A stretch of 64,000 nt of DNA, taken from Megaustenia siamemsis. Taxonomy: Eukaryota; Mollusca; Gastropoda; Stylommatophora; Ariophantidae. A model generated the notes under the pieces. It was not told where the DNA came from. It saw nothing but the letters and a program-made list of their open reading frames with translations, and did not search any database. Within the stretch, counting starts at the first letter, position 1. Every line of letters starts with the position of its first letter. Shown piece by piece: positions 42,215-54,149 of the stretch. The position numbers and the translations under genes are program-made. Location: the NCBI GenBank assembly GCA_032433765.1, contig JAVIAB010000139.1:49064740-49128739 (forward strand), read 5' to 3'.

Positions 42215-42467
42215 ATGGACGCACCAAGATGGACGCTTGTTTGCGTTTGAACAAATCCCAACGGCCAAGATCTGAATTTACAGAATTTCGTTCATTTTCA
42301 ACGGCGGCCGTTATAGTTTAGCTTTTACTAGCACAATGCCTAGAGTATAAGCTCAGAACACAATCTTGTCGTGCTTTCTCCCTGCATCGAAGGTTGGCGA
42401 CAATGGAGATTCATTTCACTCTGACTCTTGTGGACGCTGTCTAAATGAACCAAATTAGTAAATAACC

Positions 42468-42523
42468 ATGCGTCCACTAACGCAGGAGGAGATCAACACC
42501 TTCTTTGACAAACTATCCAAATA
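42468..42523 (+). CDS. Candidate first exon of a NIP7-like gene
   Basis: The segment reads MRPLTQEEINTFFDKLSK plus TA of a split Tyr codon, then a GTAAAT donor-like sequence at 42524-42529. From memory, NIP7 (60S ribosome biogenesis) proteins start MRPLTEEE---FEK-AKYIGE, so length, motif and splice phase fit. I found no second exon in the window, and the run is only 18 residues. It could equally be a processed or broken copy. The direction is opposite to the ADAMTS gene. Confidence 0.35.
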
Positions 42524-42839
42524 GTAAATTACATGTTTCTTCAAATATTCGTATATAAGTGGTAGAACTTTTAGTTTAAAATACTTGTCAGATAAATTCC
42601 ATACTTAAGGTTGTCACGTTCTGTTTTATTCAAGACACAAGAGCCAAGAACTCAACTATTCTATTCATTGTTTGTGTGCTACTCAAATCATATAAGACTT
42701 TAATTTATCAAAGTCTACAAATTTGGACATCATCAAGTAGCGTGTGAGATACAAGCCATATTCGTCTTTGGTAGAAAGTGGGGATCGCTTTAGGACATGC
42801 TGTCATCCATTTATGAAGACTCTTCTTGGATCTTCTTTG

Positions 42840-43766
42840 ACGAGAACTCAGGAACTTTTCTTCCAGCATTTACATTTTTGCATTGTTGATCTCTGACACG
42901 GTTGTTCTGGTTGGCCTACTGTTTGTGTGGATAGAGACCATTGGCTAAAAAGTCAATCAACTGAACGGGATGTGTCAAAGTCTCATTTTTTGCCACCTAC
43001 GTATTTAGCTTTCTGTCCGTATAGTACGTTGTGTGCATAGCAGTGGAGAATTACACCACCATATGTCATCCAACAAGCTTTGTGGTTATGTGCACAAGGC
43101 GACGCGCCAGTATCGTGGTCATGTGCATTCTATTCTTGTCGTTGTTGCTGTATATGGCCACTGCTGTTGCTGCTGAGGTAACGCCAAACGAGATAGGTCT
43201 TAAGAAATGCTTGCCAGGTCCAAGGCTGATGTTCTTGCACATAATAAACAGCATATGAGCTTAACATAATAACCTACATTGACTCGGTAGTAACGTTGCT
43301 ACTACCGCTGATCGCCATTACTGTCATGCTCTTCACGATCGTTCTGTCCATCATACACAAGTTCCGGTGGAAGAAGCTCAGTGGCCTGCCGATGCTGGAA
43401 GTTTCCGAGCTGAAACCGATCGACGATCCTAGGTGGAGCTCAGTGCGAGCTAGCGCCCAGGTTCGTGTGGCTAGGATGCTCTTTGCCTTGTCTCTATCTT
43501 ACATCATCATGAACGCACCCAGCCACGTGGCCAGACTGTACTATCCGATGCGGATTCAAAACTCAAGGAACATTAAATTGACATTCTCTGAAGGTCTTAT
43601 CCGGCTGATCTTCCAGCACGTCAGCCACGCCCACTATGCCTGCAAGTTTTGGATCTTCGTGGTCGTCAGTAGAAACTTTACCAAATTTACCTCAGACAAA
43701 CTTTGGTGGACGTTACCAAGTGTATATGTTAGTCGTGGCTTATATATTGGTGGTTGTCTGTGCTAA
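42840..43766 (+). pseudogene. Decayed rhodopsin-class GPCR (peptide-receptor-like)
   Basis: Transmembrane segments TM2 to TM7 can be followed in order but in three frames. TM2 lies at about 42883-42945 (SDTVVLVGLLFVWIETIG, frame 1). TM3 with the DRY-like VENYTTICHPTS, an in-frame TAG just before YVVCIAV, and TM4 (IVVMCILFLSLLLYM) lie at 42965-43190 in frame 2. TM5 (LLLPLIAITVMLFTI), TM6 (RVARMLFALSLSYIIMN) and TM7 (HAHYACKFWIFVVVSRNF) lie at 43280-43690 in frame 3. At least two frameshifts and one stop show it is dead. No introns are evident within the matched part. Its 3' end dissolves into the minisatellite that follows. Confidence 0.78.
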
Positions 43767-44745
43767 CCATGGCTCATATCTATGTGTGTGTATGTGATAG
43801 CCATGGTTCCTATCTTGGTGGGTGCCTGTGACAGCCATGGCTCAATTTTCGGTGTATATCCGTGCTAGTCGTAGCTCATATCTTAGTGGGAGTCTGTGAT
43901 AGCCATGGCTGATATCTTGGTGTGTGTATGTGCTGGCCATGACTCATATCTTGGTGTGTATCTGGGCTGGCCATGCATGATTCATATCTTAGTGTGTGTC
44001 TGTGCTGGCCATGGTTCATATCTTGGTGTATATCCGTGCTAGCCATGGCTCATATCTTAATGTGTTACTGTGCTAGCCATGGATCATATCTTAGTGTGTG
44101 TCATATTAGTCATATCTCATATCTTGTTGTGTGTCCGTGTTAATCATGTCTCATATCTTTGTGTGTGTCTGTGTTTAGTCATATCTCATATCTTAGTGTG
44201 TATCTGTGTTAGTCATATGTCATATCTTAGTACGTGCAAGTCTGTGTTAGTCATATCTCATATATTTGTGTGCATGTCTATGTTAGTCATATCTCATATC
44301 TGTGTGTGCATGTCTATGTTAGTCACATCTCATATCCTTGTGTGCATGTTTATGTTAGTCACATCTCATACCTGTCTATATTAGTCATGTCTCATATCTT
44401 TGTGTGCTTGTGTTTAGTCATATCTCATATATTTGTGTATGCATGTCTATGTTAGTCACATCTCCTATCTTTGTGAGTGCATGTTTATGTTAGTCATGTC
44501 TCATATCTTTGTGTGTGCATGACTGTGTTTAGTCATATCTCATATTTTAGTGTGTGTCTGTGTTAGTCACATCTCATATCTTAGTGTGTGTGTGTGTGTG
44601 TGTGGTGTGTGTGTGTGTGTGTGTAGTTATATCTCATATCTTGGTGTGTGTCAGTGTTAGTCATGCCTCATATCGTTGTGTGCATGTCAGTGTTAGTCAC
44701 ATCTCATATCTTTGTGTGTGCAAGTCTGTGTTAGTCACCTCTAGT
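43715..44745. repeat. 34-37-bp minisatellite (GTGTTAGTCATATCTCATAT)
   Basis: About 28 units with GTGTTAGTCATATCTCATAT then CTTTGTGTGTGCATGTCT. Early copies have GCTAGCCATGGCTCATATCT. It includes a (GT)n expansion at 44586-44622. Confidence 0.93.
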
Positions 44746-44864
44746 GACTCGGGCAGATGGTGCTCGTAAACCTGGGAGGGCCGACATCTAAGGGCAGAAT
44801 CCCCCTACAGAAAAGATCATCTGCTGCCTTGCAGGAAGATTGGGGACAATCAAAGGCTAAGGAA

Positions 44865-45070
44865 AGCAAACCTGAATAAAATGCTGGCTTAAATCGGATG
44901 CACTGGGCTACTGGCGCAGAACACAGTGTAACGTTTTAATAGGTATTCAATCAGAGTGGAACTAACAGACTCTAATCATGATGTTCTGTCTGTGAGGTCG
45001 ATCAATTCACTTAAACAGACAGCTGTCTTCATGTGAGAGTCTGGAATCCTACTCTGATTAAGCCTTGATC

Positions 45071-45110
<40 letters not shown>
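44865..45110 (+). mobile_element. SINE-3 copy, 5'-truncated, with (GA)n end
   Basis: CTGGCTTAAATCGGATGCAC and TGGGCTACTGGCGCAGAACA, then GTGAGAGTCTGGAATCCTAC and (GA)n at 45073-45110, parallel to the inverse of 17440-17700. Confidence 0.85.
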
Positions 45111-45112
<2 letters not shown>

Positions 45113-45145
45113 GCCACTTGGCGTGACGGGGGTACTTTACTTTTT
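45111..45145 (+). mobile_element. SINE-1 tail fragment
   Basis: CGCCACTTGGCGTGACGGGG then GTACTTTACTTTT directly follows the (GA)n of SINE-3. Confidence 0.75.
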
Positions 45146-45310
45146 TAATATTCAGTTCTCTTTTTGCCAATTTACAGATACAACGGAGAATATGTTTTAT
45201 ATATATATATATAAAACCCATCAAATTACAACTGATATTAACGCAGACAGATTAAGCGCGATAAGACAGGCTGTTGACATACACAAGCTCGGTCACACGC
45301 ATAGACCGAT

Positions 45311-45314
<4 letters not shown>

Positions 45315-45378
<64 letters not shown>
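45315..45378. repeat. (TA)n microsatellite
   Basis: A run of about 60 bp of TA. Confidence 0.95.
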
Positions 45379-45381
<3 letters not shown>

Positions 45382-45449
45382 TATAGTTATTACGGTTCTA
45401 TATGTACAGTCACATGTATAAAGTACATAACTAAGATGGTAAGTATTAA

Positions 45450-45600
45450 GTATGATGTATATAAGCAAAATAAAAAGTATAAAATATAATAAAGTACACA
45501 AACAAGATAATAAATATAGAGTACAAGAAAGTACACAAACAAGATAATAAGTATGAAGTATAATAAAGTACACAAACAAGATAAAAGTATAAAGTATAAT
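45450..45600. repeat. Short degenerate tandem repeat (AAGTATAATAAAGTACACAA)
   Basis: About five loose copies of AAGTACACAAACAAGATAAT. The same words return at 46155-46270 on the other side of the LINE-B copy, so the LINE likely inserted into this array. Confidence 0.75.
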
Positions 45601-46145
45601 CATCATCATCAAGAACCGGGCCTGCTGGCGTAGGTGATCATGTCTCTCCACAACTTTCGATCTCGACAGTTATTTATCATTTCTGTTGTTGACATTCTGG
45701 CAAGACATTCTCTTAAGCTGTCTGATGTCTTTTCTCTTTGCTTCCCTCTATCTCTTCGTCCCTCAATTTTTCCAGTTGTTACAGTATATTCCAGCTGTTC
45801 TCTTCTCATTAAATGGCCAAAAAATGATGATTGTTTCTTCCTAATATTGGAAATTAGCTCTCTTTTTGCTTTGGCCTCTTTCAGAACATTTTCATTACTC
45901 TTCTTAGCTGTCAATGGTATTCTCACCATTCTTCTGTAAAACCACATTTCTACAGACTCCAGTAATTTTCTTGTCTGTTGTCCTATTGCCCAGGATTCAC
46001 ATTCATATGTTAAGACTAGCTCTACATAACATTTAAGAACTCTTTTTTTCTTGTTTCTATTGTCAAAAATGGATTGCATAGTATCTTCTTCATTTTTTTA
46101 AAGCTGTTTTTGCCTGAACCATTCTGCATCTCACCTCTGTTATAC
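45600..46145 (-). mobile_element. LINE-B C-terminal fragment inserted in a tandem repeat
   Basis: A 156-residue minus-strand ORF reads YVELVLTYECESWAIGQQTR, MWFYRRMVRIPLTAKKSNEN and RELISNIRKKQSSFFGHLMR, the C-terminal part of LINE-B, with a (GAT)n 3' end at 45600. It is flanked by the AAGTATAATAAAGTAC repeat on both sides. Confidence 0.86.
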
Positions 46146-46274
46146 ATCTTCCGTACATAATAAAGTACATACAGAAGATAATGAGTATAAAGTATAATAA
46201 CGTGCACAAACAAAATATAAAGTATAATAAAGTACATAAAGAAGATAATTAAGTATAACATACATAAGCAAGAT

Positions 46275-46640
46275 GTTATTATATTTCCTCATTCTAACTC
46301 CAATGTTGACCCCTACATAGATACAACTACTATCTCATTTATTACAAACATGGAGACAACGATTCCTATTTCTGGTTTGAAATGAATATGCGTCTGTATC
46401 AATGTCAAAAAAAAATGAAGCGTATCTAGGACACACGAAAGAAATTCACAAAATAGGATGCTTAAGAAAAAAATGCTAAATGCTTAAGTAACGTCATTAA
46501 TGATACAAAAAATATAGACATTCTGATTTTTTTTCTGTACTCCTTTAGACGTCAATATTAATTAGTTCGAAGAAAGTATTTGTCAGCTCAAGGTTGGTGA
46601 CATTTCCATACATCTTGTCCTGGTATGGTATCAGTGATGG
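46275..46640. other. Intronic stretch, no recognisable feature
   Basis: AT-rich with no ORF or repeat that I can name. Confidence 0.4.
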
Positions 46641-46644
46641 CTAC

Positions 46645-46915
46645 AAGGGTGTTTTTTTTTTGTGTGTTCACCAGCTTTGACCTCTGGCGAAGTTCCTAGA
46701 GACTAGGATCTGTATTTTGCGTGTTAATCCGTTTTTCCCTGTAGCCGTGTCCCTCGTCGCACAGGCAGATAACTTCGTCTTTGGAGGTACTCATATTTTT
46801 TTCCGCCCATGAGTAATTTACGTTTCAAGCCAGGCCTCGCTGCTGAGACCAGGGGTGGTTGCCGCATAGAGAAATCAACTCAACTAGTGCAGCCGGGATT
46901 TGCAACAGTCTCCCA
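46645..46915 (-). mobile_element. SINE-2 copy
   Basis: T9 run, TTCACCAGCTTTGACCTCTG and GAGGTACTCATATTTTTTTC, then GAGACCAGGGGTGGTTGCCG. The tRNA-like head is truncated. Confidence 0.85.
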
Positions 46916-47104
46916 TATAGACAATGAAACACTATGACACGAGAAGAATAGTTTGGACTAGTCTGCCTGAAACATAAAGAAAGACATAATGTAAAGTGTT
47001 CTGACAACTTCCTGAGAATAAAATATAAACCAGCAACTATTACACGCCTATACCCGCCAGGCCTCAGGGGTGATGACGGCCATAATTATATAGACAGACG
47101 ATAT

Positions 47105-47345
47105 ATATATATAGATCATACATCTATATACATCTTCACACATAGATCATACATCTATATACATCTTCACATATAGATCATACATCTATATACATCTTCA
47201 CATATAGATCATACATCTATATACATCTTCACATATAGATCATACATCTATATACATCTTCACATATAGATCATACATCTATATACATCTTCACATATAG
47301 ATCATACATCTATATACATCTTCACACATAGATCATACAATCTTC
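47105..47345. repeat. 31-bp minisatellite (ACATCTATATACATCTTCAC)
   Basis: Seven to eight nearly identical units of ACATCTATATACATCTTCAC then ATATAGATCAT. Confidence 0.96.
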
Positions 47346-47349
47346 ACAC

Positions 47350-47770
47350 AAACGTTGTGCTACTAATGCCAGTCCTGGACCCAAGATGCAAGAAAACTCA
47401 GAAAAATACCCCTACTGAGATTAAATGTATCAGACGAATGACAGGAATCAATCTGAGATATAAGATCAGAAATGAAGAACTTGAGAAAAAAGGTAGGAAT
47501 AGCCCTTGTCATATAATATACGCTCGTATAAAGAAACAACAGATAAAATGGTTTGGCCACGTGACAAGGCAGAGTAATAAAATTACAACACAACGAACCT
47601 CAATAAACGTTGCAAGAATACCAGACCCAGGGCCGACCACGACAAAGATGGATCGATGGAATATTAGAAACACTAGGAAGCATAACAGCAGCAGAGGCGA
47701 ACAGAAGACCAAAGGACTGCAAATTATATCTTCCCTCGACGCTGAAAGGCAAATGAAGTAGGAAAGAAGT
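47350..47770 (+). mobile_element. LINE-D copy, C-terminal region
   Basis: A 134-residue ORF includes KCIRRMTGINLRYKIRNEEL and IKKQQIKWFGHVTRQSNKIT. The 3' end has TCGACGCTGAAAGGCAAATG. Confidence 0.87.
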
Positions 47771-48119
47771 AGTAGAAGAAGAATACAAAGAAACATGCTG
47801 AAAAATGCTAACGTGACACGCCTGATCAAGGATTGAAAAGTTCAGCTTCTCATGACGCTACATGTTGATAGGATATGAAAAGAATGACCCTTCTGGAGGA
47901 GCAAAGAGATCAGAAAGCTGTAGTCGGTACATTTGTTTTATTATTTGATCTTGTCACGGCATTGCAGTACTCCAGGTAACCCATAGGTGCTCACACACTT
48001 TTAGCAAGTGACGAAATCTGATTCCAGTAGCTCGCTGGTTGTGATCACATTTTGCATTCAATCATTCCTGCCTGCATTAAGTTGTACTCCAAAATGTTGT
48101 AACCTAAAAACTTTATCCT

Positions 48120-48870
48120 AATTGATCTTTCTTCTTCTTCTTTTCTTTTTTCACTGTTACATAAAAGGTGTCCTGGTTATATCATTTGTCGTTCTTGAGC
48201 TGCTCGAACTGTCTGAATAAGTGATTTTCCTTTGTTGTTACATGTCTCTGTCACTGCATCTATTCATCTTTTTCTGGGTTTTCCTCTTGGTCTTTTCCTT
48301 GCATTCTTGAGAAGAACGCCCTTGATGGTGATTGGTGAGGATTCATTCTGACCAGGTGGCCAAACCATTTAAGTTGTTGTTGTTCCATATATTCTTGGCA
48401 GGGTTTTGTTCCTACTATTTTTCTTATGGTTTCATTTGGTATTCTATCTCTTCTTGTGTTGTTTATTACTTTTCTCAAGCAACGCATCTCACATGTATTG
48501 ATCTTTCTTAAATGTGATTTAGAAAGAGTCCATGTTTGACTTTCATAGCACAAGGTTGGTATGAAGATGCTATTTATCATTGTTGTTTTTAGCTGCCATA
48601 GAAATGTTTGAATGTCTTAGCAATGGTGAAAGCTGGTATGTGACAGCATTTGCTTTTTGTATTCTCATGTCAATTTCTCTGTCTAGTTTCCATTTTTTGT
48701 GAACATTGTGCCTAAATACTTGAATTCCTCTACTTTTTTATTTCTTTATCTTTGATCTTAATGTTTAATGGGTGTCTTAATTTGCTTATTCTCATAGCCT
48801 CTGTTTTTGTTGTGTTAATTTTCATACTGTAGTTTGTGCGGAAATTATCGTTTCCGGTTGTTTCCAAAAT
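48120..48870 (-). mobile_element. LINE-E copy, C-terminal region
   Basis: Minus strand: a 106-residue ORF with FIPTLCYESQTWTLSKSHLR, MRCLRKVINNTRRDRIPNET and QQQLKWFGHLVRMN. Upstream RT sequence continues in decayed form to about 48870. Confidence 0.84.
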
Positions 48871-48989
48871 GGAGGAATTATTTTTTCTCCGGCTTGGTAT
48901 ATAACCGTTGATCAGAGGTTTAACAAGCCGCTATCGTAAAACGATGTTTTAATGAAACGTAGACCTGATACAGAATGTGTAAATTAGCA

Positions 48990-51980
48990 GTAGATAGTTG
49001 TGATAGTTTTTTCGGCCCTAAAACAACAACAAAATAGGATCTGGAATGTTCGAACAATGGCCGCTCCGACGAAACATGCACAGGTCGCGAGCGAGATGGA
49101 TAGATACGATCTAGATATTTTAGGATTAAGCGAAATGCGCTGGCTTGGAACAGGTAGGAGATCTGTTGATAATAAAATAGTAGTTTTTTCTGGAAGGGAA
49201 GATGGAAAACACCGTGAAGGAGTAGGCATAATGATGACAGACATAGCTGCAAGAAGTTTTTAGAATGGGAACCGTAAATAGCCGTCTGATACGAACACGA
49301 TACAAAACAAAAAATGGAAGACTTTCAATTATTCAATGTTATGCGCCTACTAACGAAGCTGATGATGAAGTTAAGGACGATTTTATAACCAACTGCAACA
49401 ACTTATAAACAAAATACCAAAACACGATCTTTTAATTGTAATGGAGACTTCAACGCCAAAGTAGGACAAGATAACGCAGGAGTGGAACATGTGATGGGGA
49501 GAGAAGGCTGTGATAATACTAGTCAGAATGGAGAAAGATTAATAGAATTATGTTTAATAGAAAATTTAGTTATAGGTGGGACATTATTTCCACACACAAA
49601 ATATTCACAAAACAACATGGATATCTCCTGATGATAGAACCTCCAATCAAATTGACCACCTATGTATTAAACAACAATTAGATCATCATTAATAGATGTA
49701 GAGCTTACAGAGGTGCTGATGTTAATAGTGACCACAACCTGTGCATTGGAAATAAGATTAAATTTAGAAACCAACAGAGAGGTCAATTACACATAAAATT
49801 GATAGTCATAAACTGAAAGATGAAGCCATAAGGAAAAGTTTAACATAGAGCTAAGTAATTGTTATACAGCACTCGGTGAAATAGACTTAGATATCAATGA
49901 GATGTGGGACTCACAGAGCAAAATACTAATGACAGCAGCAGAAGCAAGTGCTGGACTGAAGAAAATGGAAAAACGAGCTTGGATCTCAGACACCACGTGG
50001 AAATACATCAAAGAAAGAAGAGAAGCGAAGAGAGCCATGACTAATGTAAAGACAGATCTTGGAAAGGTTCTGGCAAAAGCAACATACATAGAATTAGACA
50101 CAAAGTGAAAAGTTCAGCAAGAAGAGATACAAGAGCTTATATAGACAATTTGGCAGAGAAAGCAGAAACAGCTGCAATTACAGGAGACAGCAGAACTCTT
50201 TATACTGTGCAAAAGATGCTGACAAACACCTATACATCCAGTGGAACACCAATTCTAGACAAATCTGGATCAATGCTAACAACAAGCGCAGACATAAAAG
50301 CCCGTTGGGCGGAACACTTCAAAGAAATTCTTAACCGTCCACTACCCACAGTTTAATAGTTTTGAAACTGAAACACCAGCCAGAATTAAATGTAAATTTA
50401 GATGACTTCACTTGAGTGAAATAGAAACCACCTTAAAAGCTTATGACCAATAACAAGGCTGCTGGAGAGGATAAGTTAACAGCTGAGATCCTCAAGGCAA
50501 TTGAAAGCCATAATCTAATACATCTCCAAAAAATGTTCAACATCATTTGGAAAACAGAGAAGACGCCTCATAAATGGAAAAAAGGAATCATTGTTAAGAT
50601 CCCAAAAAAGGGCAATCTTAGAGATTGTAACAACTGGAGAGGCGTGACACTTTTGTCAGTTGCCTCAAAGTTATTCTGCAAATCATCCTAAATAGAATCA
50701 GGATTCAATGATACAGTAATGCGTGAAGAACAGGCTGGGTTTAGAAAAGGGAGACTGTATTGACCACATTTTCACTCTACGACTTATATTGGAGGAACAC
50801 ATTGAAAAGCAAAAACCTTTTGTACTTAACTTCATCGACTTCAAAAAAGCATTTGATAGTATTCATAGAGATTTTTGTGGAAATTCTGAAGCAATATGGT
50901 TTACCATCAAAAATCATAAATATTATCAAAGACATGTATGATGGTTACACATGTGCAGTTCGAACAGAGGAAGACTGAGCGAATGTTTCCAATAGAAACT
51001 GGTTTAAACAAGGATGTATTTTATCGCCCTTGTTATTTGGAATTGTTATGGACTTCATAATGAAGAAATGCTGCACTGGTAATAAAGCATCGATGGATAC
51101 AAGGAGACCATTTGGAGGACCTCGACTTTGCTGATGACATAGTCCTCATCAGCAGTCAGATAAAAACGATGCAGGAAAACACAAATGAACTAACATCAAT
51201 AGCCAGCAAATTGGGCTTGAGATCAATCATGAAAGACTAAAGTCATGACTAGTTTAATTCCAACAGGTGACAAAATATACATGGAAACAAACCAGTAGAA
51301 GAGATCGATCACTTTATCTATCTTGGAAGTCACATTGATCGAGAAGGGGATACGAGCAAAGAAATTAAAATCAGAATAGCTAAAGCAGCAATGTCTTTCA
51401 GAAGCCTTGAAAAGTTGTGGAAATCAAACTTATCAGCACAAACACAAAACTTAGGCTATTCAAATCAAATGTACTATCAACCCTTACGTATGCGTGTGAA
51501 AGCTGGAAAACAACAGAGATATAGAAACAAAGTTGAACGCATTTGAAAATAAATGTCTAAGGAAAAATACTTGGTATAGCATGGAACGAATTCAAAACAA
51601 ATGAGAAATTAGAGAAATCGCCAATCAACCACTAATATCTTCAGTAATAAAGAAAAGACGATGGTCATACGTTGGACATGTGATGAGAAAGATAATAACC
51701 GAATAGCAAAGCAAGCCCTCATATGGGAAACAACAGGTAAAAGAAAAAGAGGAAGACCCAGGGAGACACTGAGAAGAACATTGATGAGAGAGGCAAGAGC
51801 AGCAGGAGTCGGCTCCCTCAATGAGATAGAACTGCTTGCACAGAACAGAGACAGATGGCGAGATTTGATAAAATATCTTTAAAAGAAAACTGCCTAGAAC
51901 AAAAAATTCCATATAGGAGAAGGTGTATCTTGGTCTACGCCCTATGGGCCGGTTACGGCTCGAAAGGTCAATAGATAGTT
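48990..51980 (+). mobile_element. LINE-A copy, nearly complete: endonuclease plus reverse transcriptase, multiple frameshifts
   Basis: This is the longest retrotransposon in the window. It opens with an AP-like endonuclease domain (WNVRTMAAPTKHAQVASEMD then LDILGLSEMRWLGTGR) at 49020-49260. RT begins at about 50440 (MTNNKAAGEDKLTAEILKAI) and carries HKWKKGIIVKIPKKGN, EEHIEKQKPFVLNFIDFKKA and the catalytic LDFADDIVLISSQ near 51120-51160. The C-terminus ends RGRPRETLRRTLMREARAAG and a short 3' UTR ends at GGTCAATAGATAG. At least six frameshifts or stops separate the segments, so it is dead. It defines the family for the copies at 125, 4080 and 31560. Confidence 0.9.
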
Positions 51981-51984
51981 TGTG

Positions 51985-52938
51985 CAGCTTTTATCTAAAG
52001 ATGTTAAATGCTGTTGTAGCAGGTTTTCATCCTCATATATTAGGCATTGGTCATCTGCGAAGACTAGTTATTGATTATGGAATTTTCTACCTCTATGTTG
52101 TTATTTGATTTTCCTTATTGTTGGTTGTTTCCAGATTTATTTTGTCCATATATATGATGAAGAGGAGTGGTGAGGGGACGCATCCTTGTCTTACACCTGT
52201 TGTAACTTGAAACCATTCTGACAGACTTTCCGATGTTCTAACGGCACTTTGGCTGTTTTTATATAATGCCATTATATTATCTAGTAGTTGTCCTGCTACC
52301 CCGTAGGTTTCTAAAGTTCCTGTCCACACGATCAAACGTTTTTTCCTGATCTATAAACACTATATTTAGGTTTCTGTCTTATTCTATTGTTTTTTCACAT
52401 AGTTGTCTCAATGTAAATCAGTACAGATTTTGCCTTTTCTGAATCCGAATTGATTATTACTTAATTGAGGTTCTATTATGTATCTTACTCTCGTCTCCAA
52501 TATTTTGGCATACATTTCACCAACTTGACTCAATAAGGATATTTGTCTGAACATTTCACACTCCCTTTTGCTTCCTTTATGTTTTCCAAAATGGGACAAT
52601 GATAGCTTTTTGCCAATCGTCTGGGACTTTTCTTTCTTCCCAAACCATATTGAATATTATATTAAGCCAATCTATAGCTGTTTCCTTACAGACAAGTAGC
52701 ATTTCTATTGTTATTCCATCTATACCAGCTGCTTTGTTCTCTTTATTCTGTTTCAAAGCCCATTCTACTTTGCTTTAAATATATTCGGTTCCTGTTCCTC
52801 ATACTGCCTATGTTTAAACTCTGTATTTCCGTTTGTATTTCCCTGGTTTCGGTTTGTAGTTCCTTAAAATATTCTCCATCTGATTATTATGTTTTTCCTG
52901 CTGCTGATTTGTCTACCGTTTTTGTCGTTTATTATAGT
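51985..52938 (-). mobile_element. LINE-E copy, RT region, part 1
   Basis: On the minus strand it has EWFQVTTGVRQGCVPSPLLF and IIYMDKIN near 52120-52220, and EMFRQISLLSQVGEMYAKIL then SNNQFGFRKGKICTDLH near 52410-52570. It is interrupted by the SINE multimer at 52939-53483. Confidence 0.84.
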
Positions 52939-53483
52939 TAAAAAAAAAAAAAAGTAAAGTACCCCCGTCACGCCAAGTGGCGTATAGGGAATATGGTGTA
53001 AAGTAAAGTAAATGTACCCCCGTCACGTTGAGTGGCGTATAGGGAAATATGGTGTTAGTGACCCTATATTTTACAGACCTTCAGCACGTGATTTTTGGGG
53101 TAATGTGGTCGGTATTACGCCCGTGCTGCTTTATTTTCCCAGAAAAAAAAAATCCGGTACCCATTTTAAGGCTGGGTGAACCCGGAAGCAGTAGATTGGG
53201 ATCGAACCCTACCCCTTGTCCTTTGTAGTACAGTTCACTAACCACTGAGCTATCGCGGCTCAATATGGTGTTAGTGACCATAAATTTTACAGACCTTCGG
53301 CACATGATTTTCGGGGTAATGTGGTCCGTATTACGCCCGCTCCGCTTTACTTTCCCAGAAAAATCCGGTACCCATTTAAGGCTGGGTGAACCTGGAAGCC
53401 GTCGGTTGGGATCGAAACCTTTGTAGTCTAGTCTTTGTCCTTTGTAGTCTAGTTCACTAACCACTGGGCTATCGCGGCTCCCC
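52939..53483 (-). mobile_element. Head-to-tail SINE-1 multimer with 13-bp target duplication
   Basis: In minus-strand order there is a first copy (53483 to about 53264), a second copy (about 53263 to 53010) and a third partial tail unit (to 52953), then a poly(A) run (T13-type on the insertion strand). CGTTTATTATAGT is duplicated exactly at 52926-52938 and 53484-53496, so the multimer was inserted as one unit. Confidence 0.88.
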
Positions 53484-53496
53484 CGTTTATTATAGT

Positions 53497-53965
53497 GGTT
53501 GGTTATAATCATTATTTCTTACTCTCATTGCTTTTACACTTTTGAAAAATTCTCTTGGTTCTTCTCTACATGTTTTTGCTAATTCTTCACCAAATGCTTT
53601 CCAAGAGTCTACCTTTATTCGCTCTACGATCTTTTTGCTATCATTTCTGGCTTGTCTATAGTGATTTTAGTCTTCTGTTGTTTTTGTCTTCTGCCACGTT
53701 TTATACTTTTCTTTCTTGTGTTTCACTGTTGATTTTTCTACTTATTTCCACCATCTTGTAAGTTTCTTTCTTTCTTCTCTTTCTTATATTTTTTTTCAGA
53801 CCGCATTTCTCTTGTGTTGACTTTGTTAGACCTTCTTTAAACCGTTTCCATGCTTCCTCTATGTTTGTTGGTATCCTAATTGATAGTCGTATCGATATCC
53901 AGCAATTCTGGGCCCCTTGTGCTCTACGTAGGCAATCAATCGTGATCGCATTTTTCTTGTTTCAA
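53497..53965 (-). mobile_element. LINE-E copy, part 2
   Basis: It continues the LINE-E copy on the far side of the SINE multimer. The minus strand is decayed coding sequence upstream of RT, with RQKTKTTED-type basic stretches near 53680. Confidence 0.65.
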
Positions 53966-54149
53966 ACCTGCACGTGATTAGGGAGGTGAATCCCCATTCG
54001 TCTTTTCAATGTTAACATACCCTTCTACAAACTCCATAAAATGATAAGTAGACAGAATGAGACTCCAAAGCAGAAGAGGACTCGATCGCTACAATGGAGT
54101 TTATAGCCACTTCAGAGTTTTTAAAAATGTTTTTTGAAACTGGTCTTGG

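Noticed and set aside
43031..43258. A functional short membrane-protein gene
   Set aside because: It is the TM3-TM4 part of the decayed GPCR. The matching TM2 and TM5-7 lie in other frames.
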